Source: Brachynemurus nebulosus | Lineage: Eukaryota > Arthropoda > Insecta > Neuroptera > Myrmeleontidae | Length of the DNA stretch: 64,000 bases | NCBI GenBank assembly: GCA_035578155.1 | Contig: JAPWDM010000008.1 | Location: 24,700,598 to 24,764,597 of the forward strand | Direction of reading: 5' to 3' | Shown here: positions 21,351 to 32,464 of the stretch, one piece after another | Layout of the letters: each line of letters begins with the position of its first letter | Numbering within the stretch: the first letter of the stretch is position 1 | Translations under genes and position numbers: made by a program | Notes under the pieces: model-generated | Databases searched by the model: none | What the model saw: the letters and a program-made list of their open reading frames with translations, nothing else | Told to the model about the DNA's origin: nothing

Positions 21351-22123
21351 AGGGTCATTCCATGTCAAATCATCCAGGAGGTTTAAACTCAAAAGCCCAC
21401 CAATTTTATTTCACCATTCTGTAGCAAATTTAATCTAGTTTTTGGTGATATAACTCCAAATTTGGGTTTAGAAGTCTGATTCTAGTTACTGACATGTTTT
21501 GAACACGTCAAATTTTAGAGAGCGGTCTAAATTTTTACTTTAGGGCTCAATTAAGGAGCTTACGTATGGATTTAGATTCAATCTATTACACATTTTACTT
21601 CAGAATTTTATTCTAAAAAAAAAATAGTACAACTTGGATCTCTATAGCTTAATAAATAACAGATTTATTACCAAAAACGTAAAACGATGCAGCATCCCGA
21701 AGTGACCAATGCCACGCTATTAACGAGTTTTTTTCCAAAACTTTGTCTTTCTATAACTCAGAAATTAATCCAGATATTAAAAAAAATTTGATACTGGGGT
21801 CATTCCAGTTTCAAATCATCCAACCAAAGTACACTTTGACACCCAAGGTTTGCAGAATTTGATGAAACTTGGTGAGTTCGTTCAAACCACAGATGTAAGG
21901 AACCACACCAAATTTTTTTCCAATATCTTGATTAATTTCTGAGTTATAGAATGACAAAGTTTTAGAATTGGAAAAACGTGGTCAATAACTAGAGTCTGAC
22001 TCCTGAACCCAAATTTGGAGTTATATTACCAAAAATTAGATAAAATTTGCTACAGAATGGTGAAATAAAATTGGTGGACTTTTGAGTTTAAACCCCCTGG
22101 ATGATTTGACATGGAATGACTCT
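21351..22123. mobile_element. Inverted-repeat element with GTCATTCCATGTC ends
   Basis: Left end AGGGTCATTCCATGTCAAAT and right end (inverted) AGAGTCATTCCATGTCAAAT share about 120 bp of arms, including GTTTAAACTC and CCAAATTTGG. TATA borders both sides. A third internal GGGTCATTCCAGTTTCAAAT copy suggests an internal duplication. Non-coding. Confidence 0.7.
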
Positions 22124-22133
22124 ATAAGGAACA

Positions 22134-23407
22134 GGGGCCCGTTTCCTGAAATCATTCGCAAATAAAACGTATACGCAATTATCAATTTACGAACGCTTTT
22201 TCAAAAAAGTAGTTTCTGGAAAAAAAACGTATACGTTTAATAAAACGTATTCGCAATTTATTGTTCGCATAGAAACGGATGGTTGAAACCGTTCGAATTC
22301 TATTTTTTGTAATATATGAATAATTTCATTTTTTCATTTTTCTACAAATGAAAGAAAAAAAATATAATGAATTTTATAACCAAAGCGGTTATTATTAGGG
22401 AAAAATTTTGGAAATCAAATTAATGAAAGTCCGACGATATTTATTTAATCACAGAAATAATGCATTTGATTTGTCAAATAGAAAATTCAAAAAGAAAAAA
22501 AACTTTTATGTAAGAATTTGGTTCCCCGACTAAAAGGAATATAATACCTTTGAGGCGTCCCAATTGTAAATAAATACCTTTTACCTCAAAATGAGGTTTT
22601 AGTGATGCTTCTCCGACGCCTATTTTTCACTTATTTCTGTCAATAAAAATCGTATGTACCATTAAAAAAATATGGAACCGACATCAAGAATTTCAATTAA
22701 GGTTTCACTGGGGCTCCTTATTGATTTTCTTCTTTATTCTTAATTAGGATTTTGCTTCGAGTTAGAGTACATACAAACATGATATGATTGGGATTTTTTT
22801 AGCTCCCAATAGACAAAAAATTAGATATGAAGACGAATGTCATAGAAAAACCGTTATTTTGTCTTTGGGTTATTTCGTCTACGGTTATTTTAATGCAGTT
22901 ACTTTGTTACGAAGTTGAAGAATTTTGAAGCATTAGTGTAGAAAAGTTGGTTGAAAATTTCCTATTTTTTGGTGAGGGTAATTCTTTGCTCGTGGCTTGT
23001 ATTTCCACTTTTCTTATTTCGCCCACATTTCATATTATTTATTTTTATTTATTTATAATTAATTAATACGTTGTCTCGTTTTCCAAGAGTAACAGAATAT
23101 TTAGATATAAAACAATATGTAATTACTTGTTATACATAGTTATCTTAATTTAAAATTTAGCAAACATAATTATTATTACCAAGGAAATAATCATTTTTTT
23201 ATTGTTTAAAAAAGGATAAAAGTTTACATTTGCGGTGTTGTCACATAAAATTTTTATACAAAATAAAAGCATACTTTTTGTATAACGAATGCTCTTATGA
23301 GATGTTCAAGAAACTACATGCGAACGTCTAGAAAAACGTATACGCATCTACAGTATTCGCAACTTTCGTATACGTAACTATGCGAACGATTTCAAGAAAC
23401 GGGCCCC
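22134..23407. mobile_element. Non-autonomous DNA transposon, 1,274 bp
   Basis: The ends GGGGCCCGTTTCCTGAAATC and, inverted, GGGGCCCGTTTCTTGAAATC are followed on both sides by repeated AACGTATACG and TTCGCA motifs. The interior has no transposase frame. It directly abuts the preceding element. No clear target duplication. Confidence 0.7.
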
Positions 23408-23654
23408 AGGTTCATTTTCTGTTTTCAAACGGTTTAATTAATTAAGGGGTTACATTATTGGGATCATTGGGATCGGTCTAAAAATTCCTAATTTTCCTAA
23501 ATTCTATTAATAACAGCCATTAAATAGATTTTTATCATATTAAGGAGTGCAAATATTTAATATTAAAAAATATTTTCAATTTCAAATATTATATGTATTC
23601 AATATTAATAACTGATACTTTGAACACTCGATTTCTTTGGTTAGTATGACCAAA

Positions 23655-23745
23655 ATCCAAATGTAAATTAAAAATCACAAAGTGATTGAAAAAATTATCA
23701 AACTGGATCGGCTGGGAATCGAACCTAGGATCTCCCGGTTAAGCT
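23655..23745 (-). mobile_element. tRNA-derived SINE fragment
   Basis: AACTGGATCGGCTGGGAATC followed by GAACCTAGGATC is the complement of the SINE 3' head (B box) seen at 48597-48667. The AT-rich body precedes it. Only the distal head and body remain. Confidence 0.6.
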
Positions 23746-23750
23746 ATTGA

Positions 23751-23851
23751 AAATTACACGAAAGAGTACACAAACTTTTGAAACATTTTCTCGCGCAAGT
23801 AATATGAAAATACATGCAAGAATAGATACAGGAAAAAATCCATTAACATAG
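23751..23851 (+). pseudogene. C2H2 zinc-finger fragment
   Basis: About 100 bp encodes LHERVH, then after a frame change TFETFSRASNMKIHARI followed by DTGKN and a stop. This is one finger plus linker of the local ZNF subfamily with the final His changed to Asp and a missing C-x2-C pair. It is a relic of an eighth cluster member and lies against a SINE fragment. Confidence 0.75.
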
Positions 23852-24918
23852 CTGCTTTGAGATACATAGTCAGGTACAAAAGTATATCTCAGCAAAAAAA
23901 TTATTTTATCAAAAATTAAATAATGTATTAATATTCTTCAGTTATTATATTTGTATACCAGTTGTTTTTTTTTTAATTTCCGCGCGGTTATGTTGTAGCA
24001 ATATTGCTGTATAAAAGCATTGTTGAAAAAGCGTTGTAAAATGACGTTTATAAATTATATTTCAAAAACGGCATAGTGAATAATTTTTATTTCTTATTAA
24101 ATATGGTTTATAACTTTGTATTTTATAACATATTAAATTTTTATCAAATTCCTTTGACACGTTTTCATTTTATTCAAAAAAAAAAAAAAATAGCGGCCAC
24201 ACTTTTTTCCAAAAATTATAATATAAAAAAAATTAATAAAAAAAATATTTTTGTATTGTTAAATAGTGGTATTAATCGCAAAAAAAATTCATCCCCATTC
24301 CCCCATCCTATCCATCCGAAAAAAAATCGCGAAAATTGACTATTTTCCGGCCGATCACACTGTGATGGTACCTTAAACTACGCTCCCATTTATCTCCCAA
24401 TAATAATAAATCTTCAACAATAATATTTCAATAACAATTTTATTTTTGATTCATTCTATTTGAATATACAAACAAATACCTACTACAAATTGTTATTAAA
24501 CTGAAGTTACTAATTACAGTTAATTAACAAATTTTAGTATAAAAATTTTGTATTTTGTACAAACTTACTCTAACAAAATGATGTGCCACTAAATACTTTA
24601 CAATATTTAATTTCCTCGTAAATTAAAAAGAATATAAAAATTTAATATAAGTTGATGAGCTTGTTATGAAATTTTTATGACTAAATTAATTAATGAATCA
24701 GTAATTCACAGCCATTTTTATTCTCGTGTAAAACATGAACTCATGTTTTAATTCCAATTTATCTTTTGTTAAGCGTATTGCTCTGGAGTGGATTTCTTTA
24801 GAAATCAATATTTTGTTTCAATTTCACAATATTTCGGAAATATGTAAAACATCTACGGCATACATGTATTATATTTTGTAGACAAGGTAATGTAATTAGA
24901 TATTGACTGGCGCCATTA
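23852..24918. other. AT-rich intergenic DNA
   Basis: No gene or clean repeat boundary seen. A 90-codon frame at 24076-24339 is Asn/Lys/Phe-rich and typical of chance frames in AT-rich DNA. Confidence 0.5.
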
Positions 24919-25341
24919 TTAACTCTTTGCGCTTATAAGACATGTACAGCATGACAAGGTGGTTTGTCCATTAACTCTACCATATTTAAAGGTGTTTTGT
25001 CTGTTGGATCATAAGACATGTACCACATGACACACCGAATGTTGAACTGTAATGACTGCTCATACTTCACATTACATGAATATTTTATTTAATAACTGCA
25101 AACACATTCATTTATTAGAATAAAATAATACAAAATCACGTTGAATTATCTTTTTAAAATTAAAAACTAATAAAAACAGCATTGAGGACGTATTTAGCGC
25201 ATTTAGTATTCAACTTGGGGAAACAAGGTTAGAACGTCAAAAGAATCCGTCAAAAAAAGAACGTCGGTCGTTGTCATGTACTACATGTCTTACGAGCCTC
25301 TTTACAACTCACTTTTTTTTTGCTTGAGTGCAAAGAGTTAA
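24919..25341. mobile_element. piggyBac-like MITE, copy 1, TTAA-flanked
   Basis: TTAACTCTTTGCGCT at the left and, inverted, TTAACTCTTTGCACTC at the right mark the ends, with TTAA as the target duplication. Subterminal AAGACATGTA..CATGAC repeats occur in both halves. CTCTTTGC is close to the CCCTTTGC start common in piggyBac-like elements. A second copy lies inverted at 59012-59444. Confidence 0.85.
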
Positions 25342-25468
25342 CATTAGTAACGTCATCAATACCAAAAAGTAATTTTTAACCCACGTTATTCATTTACTTT
25401 AAACTTTATTATTGCTTTTAAATAATTTTTACTTAATCAGGAAGTTTTTCTATTAAAATAATTAAATA

Positions 25469-26040
25469 CAGTCGAACCTGGATAAGCGAGAGTTAATGGG
25501 ACCGCGATCTATTTTTCTCTTATAGAGGTTTCTCATTAACCCGAGTTTCTAGCTTACAGGGGTACGGGAGAGGTTTATCTCACTTATAATTGTCTAGAAC
25601 AAACACAACCAATATGTACTGAGAAACATGCATGTATTGTATGGATATTACTTATTAGAATAATATACATATACATATTTGGACATAGATAAGCTTACAA
25701 AAAAAAAAAAAAAAAAAAAAAAAATGCATTTTGGCTATTTGAATAGAAAATGAATTTCTCGAATTATAAGAAGACAAGAACATAAGCACATTCAGGCATT
25801 CTAATAAAATATGTATAAGTTCTTTGAAATTTAAGAATGAGTCATAAATAGCAAATGTTAAATACGTTTAACTGTCGCTTATAGAGGTACAGGCAATTAG
25901 CGAAAAATGACTCTCACCTATACAGGTTTTTGTTTCTCAGTCATAGACGTTTTAGAGTGGTAAAGCGACGGGACCTGGCAATTACTCTCACTTACAGAGT
26001 TTTCTCACTTACCCAGTTCTCCTTTATCCAGGTTTGACTG
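25469..26040. mobile_element. pogo-like (Tc1/mariner) MITE, 572 bp
   Basis: Ends CAGTCGAACCTGGATAAG and, inverted, CAGTCAAACCTGGATAAAG are flanked by TA at 25467-25468 and 26041-26042. The interior repeats CTCTTATAGAGG/ACTTATA-type motifs and holds a run of about 27 A. Non-coding. Confidence 0.85.
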
Positions 26041-26853
26041 TATTATGATTGTATACAATAATATGAATCAGCACTGATGACACCACACATATTTGTAATG
26101 GCGACTGTTCAATATTTAATTACACTGCCTTGTCTACATAATATGTGTATGCCATAAAACCACAGAACAATGAACATTTATATATCATATTATATTATAT
26201 AGACTAATTATATAAATGTATAATTGAGGCAGTCAGATACGACCGTATAGTATTCAGTAATATAGTAATGGATAGTATCCGTAATAACGTTTTCAAATAA
26301 TTATTGTAAAAATATAATATTGATAATAAAATTTTACTTTTTTGAGAAGAAACTGCAAAATTTTGAAAGAAAGAAAGTGGTAATCGCTTTATTTTCAAAA
26401 TACGTACGTATACAAATTATATTCTGTAATAATTATAGTCGCATTTGCTCAAAAATTGACATTATATTCTTTAAATCTGACCCGTCTCACCCTGTTACCT
26501 GCTTCAAGAAAAATGCCTACAAACTGCCTTTACGCTTTGTCTAGTAGTATAATGTCATTGATCTGTGCATAAAACACTGGTATTTTTTTACAAATCATTT
26601 TAAAATAATTGGCTTTTTTTAAATTGTAGGGCCAGAATCAAATGAATAAAAAGGAATTTTTGAAAAATTTGTAACAATTTTACACTAATAAACATTTTTT
26701 GTTTCGATTTAGATCAAAAATTTTTCTTTAAAATTGAGAAAAAGTTCTAAACAAGTACATTTTAACACACTGTAATTTAAAAGAGAAAAGATTACCGATC
26801 ACTAAATACGGCCCTAATTTTTTTTAGAAAAAATCAGGGTTAATTTCCATTCC
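26041..26853. other. AT-rich 3' flank of gene D
   Basis: No gene or clear repeat seen in this stretch downstream of ZNF gene D. Confidence 0.5.
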
Positions 26854-28287
26854 TTACTTCTCGTTAATATGTGTTCGTTCATGTTTCCTGAAATTACTGA
26901 TCCACGAAAATGTTTTTAAACATATAGGACACCTGAATGGCTTTTCGCCACTATGCAATCGTTCATGTTGTTTCAAATGACATGACTGAGAAAATGCTTT
27001 AAAACATGTAACACATTTAAATGGTTTTTCGCCACTATGTATTCTTTTATGACTATTTAAGTGAGTTGAACGAGAAAATGTTTTAAAACATGTATCACAC
27101 GCGAATGGTTTTTCGCCAGTATGTATTTTTACATGTTTCTTTAAACTACTTGACTCGGAAAATGTTTTAAAACATGTATCACACTGGAATGGTTTTTCTC
27201 CGGTATGTATTCTTGCATGTATCTTCAAATCGCTCGATTGAAAAAATGTTTTAAAACATATATCACATCGGAATGGTTTTTCGCCTGTGTGTCTTCGTTT
27301 ATGCTTACTTAAGTGGCCTGAATTAGAAAATGTTTTAAAACATACATCACATTTGTATGGTTTTTCTCCGGTATGTACTCGTTCATGTATTTTCAAATCA
27401 CCCGACTGAGAAAATGCTTTTAAACATATGTTACATTTAAATGGTTTTTGTCCTGTGTGAATTCTTTCATGGACTTTTAAAGCGCTTGCGTCCGAAAATG
27501 TTTTGTAACATATATTACACTGGAATGGTCTTTCGCCTGTATGTCGTCTTTCGTGTCTTTGTAATTGAGCACGTAGCCGAAATTTTTTATCACATGTATT
27601 ACATTTTAATGATTTTTCGCCGGTATGAATTTTCTCGTGTATGTTCAAATTGCCCAATTGGGAAAAAGTTTTGGAGCAGATATTACATTTGAATGGTTTG
27701 TCTCCTGTATGTATTTTTTCATGTGTTTGTAAATTATTTGGCCAACCAAATGTTTTAAAACATGTCTTACATTTGTATGGTTTTTCGCCTGTGTGTATGA
27801 CTTTATGTCGCCGTAAGTCCCATGAACGAGCAAATGTTTTATTACACGTATTGCATTTGAATGGTTTTTCTTCGGTATGAGTTCTTTGACGTATTTCCTG
27901 ATCGAGGTCTGTATCGATTTCAATTTTGATTTCAGTATGTAAACTATTTAAGTCACTTGGGTGTTTCAATTTTACTTCGCTTTTGTCTACACAATCATAT
28001 TTTTCCCTTTTTAATTTGGTCTCTAAAACTTCATTTGTTTCTAACAAATTCTCTTCATGTTCCATTTTAATTGCAAATGTCCCAGGAACTGATATAAATT
28101 CTATATCATTATTTCCCAATTTTTTGTTTTCCACCTTTGCTACTGAAGTGATCGAAGTTTCGTCTACAAAATCACATGTTTCAATTTTTATTTTGTTTAA
28201 AGCTTCATCATTTGTTTCCAATAAATTCTCTTCATCTTCCATTTTAACAGCAATGGGTACAATTTCCATAACCTCTTTATTTTCCAT
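26854..28287 (-). CDS. ZNF gene D: C2H2 zinc-finger protein, 12 fingers, duplicated N-terminal module
   Basis: The start is the MENK methionine shared with A and B, giving 477 residues. The N-terminal part contains two copies of one module about 56 residues apart: VKMEDEENLLETN with IKIETCDFVDE, then IKMEHEENLLETN with YDCVDK. Between them lies AKVENKK, which matches the leader-encoded GKVEKKK just before the start, so former leader sequence has become coding. At least four Psi-K-x-E sites are present, then LNSLHTEIKIE and twelve fingers with mostly canonical linkers. Fingers are more varied in their cores (CNKTF, CSKTF, CDKKF, CFKTF) than in A and B. Likely a nuclear DNA-binding regulator; targets unknown. 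Confidence 0.92.
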   Translation of the reverse strand: MENKEVMEIVPIAVKMEDEENLLETNDEALNKIKIETCDFVDETSITSVAKVENKKLGNNDIEFISVPGTFAIKMEHEENLLETNEVLETKLKREKYDCVDKSEVKLKHPSDLNSLHTEIKIEIDTDLDQEIRQRTHTEEKPFKCNTCNKTFARSWDLRRHKVIHTGEKPYKCKTCFKTFGWPNNLQTHEKIHTGDKPFKCNICSKTFSQLGNLNIHEKIHTGEKSLKCNTCDKKFRLRAQLQRHERRHTGERPFQCNICYKTFSDASALKVHERIHTGQKPFKCNICLKAFSQSGDLKIHERVHTGEKPYKCDVCFKTFSNSGHLSKHKRRHTGEKPFRCDICFKTFFQSSDLKIHARIHTGEKPFQCDTCFKTFSESSSLKKHVKIHTGEKPFACDTCFKTFSRSTHLNSHKRIHSGEKPFKCVTCFKAFSQSCHLKQHERLHSGEKPFRCPICLKTFSWISNFRKHERTHINEK

Positions 28288-28440
28288 TTTCTTTTTTTCT
28301 ACCTTTCCTATTGATGCGACTAAAGTTTTATACAAACTCACACGTTTCAGTTTCCATTTTGGTCAAAACTTCGTTCTTTGTGTTTAACAAATTTTTTCAA
28401 ATGCAATTTCAACAGAGAATGTATCTAAGTATATGAAATT
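28288..28440 (-). pseudogene. Degenerate third copy of the gene D N-terminal module
   Basis: Upstream of the gene D start, the minus strand reads METETCEFV, then a stop, then KTLVASIGKVEKKK. This aligns with KIETCDFVDETSITSVAKVENKK inside the gene. Further upstream the sequence aligns with the GAAGAGAATTTGTTAGAAAC block. Stops and frame changes make it untranslated, so it is a relic of a tandem array of modules. Confidence 0.7.
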
Positions 28441-28679
28441 AATTTTTACGATTAATTAATTTCTTTAACGATTTTATCGAAGGTCCGTAACTGGAGCAGT
28501 GATGTCGGGCGAGTAGTGATGTGAATCGATTTAGTTAACTAATTTTATTTATCTTTAGTCGCATTTTTCATCGATTATTTTACTCCCGACTTCTAGTCTA
28601 AACATTAAATCTAGAATCTTTGTTTTTTTCTTTATTAATTATTTTATTATAATAAAACAATCAAAAAATTACTGTAAGT

Positions 28680-29373
28680 ATACACAAGGGACCATACTAG
28701 TAACCAAATTATGTACACCATGTACACTGTTCTACTTGTCGTCAGTGGGTGACGTAAAATTTCCCCACTCTTTTGGTGTAGATACACACTGCACTGTTTG
28801 CAGTGGTATTGGTTTAATGGTTGCGTCTGTGTGCGTATTTACAAACACTACTACACACACGTATTACCAGAGAAAGAAATATGTGCTCATAGAACACTAG
28901 AAGCCAACTAACATAAAAAAAGTGAAATTAGCTTGGAGTCATTTGTAAGCCAGTCACAGCTTAAGGCATTAGTCCGTCAGTAGTCGTCGTCGAGTCAACA
29001 CACCATTGTATTAACAATATACCCATTGTTAGTTGAACACGTTGAACAGCTCTCTCTGGTAATACGTGTGTTGTGGTTGTATGCGTGTATACACATACTA
29101 CTACAAAAAACCAAACTAATACACTGCAAACAGTGTGTATGTACACAAACAGAGTACGTCACAAACTCATTACAAGTGGAACAGAGGCAAAGCCAATCTA
29201 GTTTGTCCCCTTGTATGTGCTGTTCAACTAACAATGTCTAACAATGTAATACAATGCACTGTGGGTTCGGTAACGGACAGCGATTGACTACATGACTAAA
29301 GCTGTGACAGGCCTATAAAGAGCTCCAAGCAGGCTACACTTCGTTGATATTAGTTGGCTTCTAGTGTTCTATG
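28680..29373. repeat. Foldback built from 62956-63300-type modules
   Basis: The part 28891-29373 has inverted ends CATAGAACACTAGAAGCCAA. Inner arms share GTCACAGCTT and CATTGTTAGTTGAAC. The part 28680-28890 is a further partial arm with GGGTGACGTAAAAT and TTTGCAGTGGTATTGGTTTA. The single-arm relative is at 62956-63300. It is CG-richer than its surroundings. It could be a non-autonomous transposon or a dispersed promoter-like sequence. Confidence 0.65.
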
Positions 29374-29384
29374 GTTAAAAGCTT

Positions 29385-29570
29385 ATAAAATGGTACTAAT
29401 CATGTAATAATTGTATGTTAAATTTAAAAAAAACTAGCGAAAATATTGTAAAATTTTAACACAATTGCTAAAAACGCTTATGTAAAGAAAATTGTGATAG
29501 AAGATGAAAAAAATAAAAAACAACTAATACCATTTGTAATGACTTTTTACAAAATTTGTTAGATATTTAA
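29385..29570. repeat. 3' flank of gene E duplicated downstream of gene C
   Basis: Inverted counterpart of 20225-20400. With 29780-29950, which matches 18773-18860 (GCACCTAAATTATT and TAGGCCAAACGT), it marks the outer limit of the C/E segmental duplication. Confidence 0.7.
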
Positions 29571-29950
29571 ATAATAACATTTTATTTTCTTTGTTAATGT
29601 AAAAATTATTTATTTGATAACTTATGTAATTTTTATTGATTTGTAATGTAATTGGACGAAAATGCAATAAAAATAATTTCATTTTTAAAAAAATGTGTTT
29701 ATTTTCAAAGTACTATAATTCTACTTAAATAAAAAAAAAAATAAGCATGTATTATTAAAAAAATAAAAAAATAATCAATTTAAATTTCGTGGCTTAAATT
29801 AATAAGACGTTTGGCCTAGAAGGAATTTAAATAATTTAGGTGCTCGAAACTGCCATATTATTCTACTCCCCTTGGACACCGCGTCGATAAGCATTTAAAA
29901 ATACGTAAGCCCTCAAATTCGTTTTCGCAGTAGAGTAGAATACCTTCCGT

Positions 29951-31390
29951 TTATTGAAGTTTTTCTCTCGTATGAATTTTTTCATGTCGCCTTAAAAGAC
30001 TTGAAGTACCAAATACTTTGAAACATGTATCACATTCAAAAAATGGTTCGTCTGAATGTGTTCTTTGATGGCGCTTTAACAAAGACGCATAAATAAATCC
30101 TTTACCACACGTATTACATTTGAATGACATTTTTACTGAATGCACTTTTTTATGACGACTCAGACTGCCTGGCTGAACAAATGTTTTCGAACATATGTTA
30201 CACTTAAATGCCTTTACTCCTGTATGTGTTCGTTCATGTTCTCTCAACGCGCTTGCTATAACAAATGTTTTAGAACATGTATTACATTTAAATGGTCTTT
30301 CGTCTGTATGCCGTTTTTCATGTATCCTTAAATCCGATGAACTAGAAAACACTTTACAACACGTATTACATTTGTATGGTTTTTCTCCCGTATGTATCCT
30401 TCGATGCCTGCTCAAATTACTGCTGACATTAAATCTTTTCGAACATATATTACACTCGTACGGTTTTTCTCCTGTGTGAATTTTTTTATGTCTACTTAAA
30501 TCAGCGGATGTAGTAAATTTTTTCGAACATATATTACATTTGAATGGTTTTTCCCCTGTATGTATTCTGTTATGCTGTTTTAGACTACTTGACATAGAAA
30601 ATGTTTTAGAACATACATGACATTTGAACGGTTTTTCTCCTCTATGTATTCTGTTATGCGTTTTTAGACTACTTGACGAAGAAAATGTTTTAGAGCATAT
30701 ATAACATTTGTGTGGTCTTTCTCCGGTGTGAATTTTTTTATGTCCACTTAAGTCAGATGAAGTAAAAAAATTTTTAAAACATACACTACATTTAAATGGT
30801 CTTTCTCCTGTATGTCGTCTTTCGTGATATTTTAAAATAGTTGACTGGGTAAATATTTTACCACATATATCACATTTGAATGGTTTTTCTCCTGTATGCG
30901 TTCTTTTATGTCTTTTCAAATGACACTTTGAAGAAAATGTTCGAGAACACACATCACATTTGAATGGTCTTATTCCTGTATGTGTTTTTTCATGTTTTTT
31001 TAAATCACTTGTTGTAATAAAGGTTTTAGAACATATACTACATCTGAATGTTTTTACGCCTGAATGTCTTTGTTTATGTCTTCTCAAAGCATTTGTCGAA
31101 GAAAGTTTCTTAAAGCATATATTACATTTTAATGATTTTCTGTTGCTATAAAGTATTTTATGGTCCACTTTTGTGTCGTCTTCAATTTTAATTTCCGTGT
31201 GTAAACTGTTCAAGTCAATTTGATGTTGGTTTTCTAATTTCAATTTCACGTCAGCTATATTTACCGAGTTACACGTTTTCATTTTTATTTTGTTTGTAAA
31301 ACTACGCGTTATTCTTAAGCAATTTTCTTCAGATTCTTCTTTAACAGGAAACGTAATTGATGTAGTACCTTTTTTATGTTTATTTGCCAT
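29951..31390 (-). CDS. ZNF gene E: C2H2 zinc-finger protein, 14 fingers
   Basis: This is the inverted paralogue of gene C, starting MANKHKKGTT, with 479 residues. The N-terminal part is nearly the same (VKEESEE, LKLEN and IKIEDD as Psi-K-x-E sites, LNSLHTEIKIED), followed by fourteen fingers. Zinc ligands are conserved, but 12 of 14 aligned fingers differ from C at helix positions -1, 2, 3 or 6. Fingers 8 and 9 keep identical contacts. Finger 1 lacks the core Phe (KKLS) as in C, and the linkers before fingers 2, 12, 13 and 14 also deviate. The upstream region shares a 21-bp E-box element with C. Likely a nuclear DNA-binding regulator whose specificity differs from C. Confidence 0.93.
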   Translation of the reverse strand: MANKHKKGTTSITFPVKEESEENCLRITRSFTNKIKMKTCNSVNIADVKLKLENQHQIDLNSLHTEIKIEDDTKVDHKILYSNRKSLKCNICFKKLSSTNALRRHKQRHSGVKTFRCSICSKTFITTSDLKKHEKTHTGIRPFKCDVCSRTFSSKCHLKRHKRTHTGEKPFKCDICGKIFTQSTILKYHERRHTGERPFKCSVCFKNFFTSSDLSGHKKIHTGERPHKCYICSKTFSSSSSLKTHNRIHRGEKPFKCHVCSKTFSMSSSLKQHNRIHTGEKPFKCNICSKKFTTSADLSRHKKIHTGEKPYECNICSKRFNVSSNLSRHRRIHTGEKPYKCNTCCKVFSSSSDLRIHEKRHTDERPFKCNTCSKTFVIASALREHERTHTGVKAFKCNICSKTFVQPGSLSRHKKVHSVKMSFKCNTCGKGFIYASLLKRHQRTHSDEPFFECDTCFKVFGTSSLLRRHEKIHTREKLQ

Positions 31391-31519
31391 TTTCTGGTTT
31401 TTTATTAAATTTTAGAATGGTGTGTTTCCTATGTTTACTCAGCTATTATTATTATCATCGTTATGACCTCGATCACCAAGATAATAAAACCCATAAAACC
31501 GTAAAGCTGTGATTTTCTG

Positions 31520-31540
31520 AACCACGTGCGAACGCTTACG
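31520..31540 (-). promoter_or_regulatory. Conserved E-box element of gene E
   Basis: Read on the minus strand this begins CGTAAGCGTTCGCACGTGG and is identical over 21 bp to 17108-17128 upstream of gene C. It lies 130 bp before the start codon. Confidence 0.55.
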
Positions 31541-32460
31541 TTATGAAAACCTTACAGGAAGGGTTTCTCTTTAAAACCCTTTCTCTATGATGAAAACTAT
31601 CGACTAATACCATGGTGTCTAGATAAATGTGAGCAAACTCAATGTATGCAAAATAGCGTCTAAAAATAAGGGGGCATTAGTGTTCCTTGTGTACTAAAGC
31701 GGTACAGTGCTTATTCTCAAATGGAAACGCGAGCTTCTATATCTTTGTTAGCTTTTGAATAGAATATTCTGGAATCTTTTTCAATGTTCAGCTCATTGTC
31801 AGTTATAAAGTGCGTTTTTTCGATCGTTTTTAAAATAAACTTAACAATTTTTATTTTGCGTCGCATCATTTACATTGTATATTATATAATTCGCTGACGT
31901 CACTATGTAAAATCGGAGTCAGTACCATTGGATATTCGCCGTATAAAGTAACTTAAACTATAATGCCTTCTACACAATCAATGAAATAAGGAATAAGAAG
32001 TATGCCATCTAGTGACGTTGAATGGAACTTTAATGAAATAAGAAATAAGAAGTATGCTATCCCTTTTTTGAATACATTGAGTTTCGTCTCCTTGTCTAAT
32101 CTCCATATTGGAAACAGTAAATAATTTAGAAAAAATAAGGATTATATTCAACAAAATATACCAGTTTGGATTTTACAGAATAAACAGCACAAATTATGTG
32201 AATTGTCAAAATCTAATAAACAAACCTTACCTACTGGCAGTAGTTAATTTTTTTACCACTAGTTCGCGTATCTAAGTTTTACGATTCCCAATATTTGGTT
32301 TTGTCATTTTATTTAATATCAACTTAAATTCAAAATATATATTATTTTAGCCATTTTCTTAAAAAATAGAATGTATTGTAATTATAATTACGATTCACAA
32401 ATTTGTAATTATTAAATACTTTTTATTTCTGTTACTTTAAGGCGCTACTATGGGTCCCAG
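31541..32460. other. Intergenic DNA without recognised gene
   Basis: The only structure seen is a short imperfect direct repeat, ATGAAATAAG.AATAAGAAG, at about 31979 and 32033. Confidence 0.5.
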
Positions 32461-32464
32461 TTAG

